A DNA stretch of 64,000 nt, from positions 100,274 to 164,273 of the forward strand of contig NW_003546449.1 in NCBI RefSeq assembly GCF_000090795.2, given 5' to 3'. The translations under genes were made by a program, and so were the position numbers. Source of the stretch: Amphimedon queenslandica. Its lineage: Eukaryota; Porifera; Demospongiae; Haplosclerida; Niphatidae. Shown here piece after piece: positions 63,855 through 64,000 of this stretch. The number at the start of each line of letters is the position of its first letter. Positions within the stretch are counted from its first letter, which is position 1. The notes beneath the pieces were generated by a model. It was given only the letters and a program-made list of their open reading frames with translations, had not been told where the DNA came from and ran no database searches.

Positions 63855-64000
63855 AGTGGCGGATCTAGGGGGGGGGCCAGGAGGGCAATGCCCCCCCAAA
63901 AATTCTGAACTGACCATCCCACTCATAATCAGTTATAATTGTAAATTGTTATCATAATGCATAATAATATACACCCACCACTGTAATAACATGTACAATG
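63855..64000. mobile_element. Possible transposable-element terminus
   Basis: AGTGGCGGATCTAGGGGGGG followed by GGGCAATGCCCCCCC resembles ends of DNA transposons common in marine invertebrate genomes. Only one end is in view, so class and extent are unknown. Confidence 0.35.

Overview
This window looks like a piece of a demosponge nuclear genome, very probably Amphimedon queenslandica or a close relative. It is animal DNA: genes have many short exons with GT-AG introns, often 40-100 bp. It encodes a sponge-type short-chain (spongin-like) collagen, Death-domain Roco-like proteins of a kind abundant in sponges, SBF/MTMR5-13, glycogen synthase, CYP39-like P450 and MTO1. The DNA is AT-rich and full of ACATGT-type microsatellites, small inverted-repeat elements and a family of palindrome-bearing tandem repeats. 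Exon joins below were made by eye from splice consensus, phase and family conservation. For most genes the exon lengths add up to a multiple of three; the SBF-like gene was not checked in this way and the MTO1 gene only in part.

Layout, left to right. HIBADH (minus, cut by the left edge) is head-to-head with an hnRNP A/musashi-like gene, which has a tandem paralogue. Next comes a Death-domain GTPase-like gene (7749-11818, plus). It converges on a mitochondrial branched-chain aminotransferase (12186-15201, minus), which is head-to-head with YOD1/OTU1 (15361-17965, plus). An ankyrin-Roc-COR-Death protein follows (18203-23818, plus). Its first exon is a hydrophobic leader ending in a canonical 2A ribosome-skipping motif. 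A 13.8-kb SBF1/2-like pseudophosphatase gene (24055-37870) converges on a RasGEF gene (38127-39866, minus). Glycogen synthase (40160-47112, minus) hosts an intronless alpha/beta-hydrolase gene on the opposite strand in one intron. Glycogen synthase is head-to-head with a secreted papain-family protease (47399-50928). Then come a PRAS40/Lobe-like gene (51162-54011), MTO1 (54993-58692), a CYP39A1-like P450 (58725-60826, minus), KRR1 (60959 onward, plus) and a short-chain collagen on the minus strand at the right end.

How the parts relate. Most are housekeeping or signalling genes packed closely, with at least four head-to-head promoters of about 115-290 bp. HIBADH and BCAT both act in valine breakdown but are not adjacent. 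The accessory-looking part is 7.7-23.8 kb, where two large Death-domain P-loop proteins flank BCAT and a ubiquitin-chain protease. The most unusual signals are: (1) the 2A leader on the ankyrin-Roc-COR-Death protein; (2) a repeat family with CTATAG-centred palindromes, sitting in introns almost always in one orientation relative to transcription; (3) a 3' block of the two hnRNP paralogues that is far more alike than their coding exons; (4) a nested hydrolase whose expected nucleophilic serine is cysteine.
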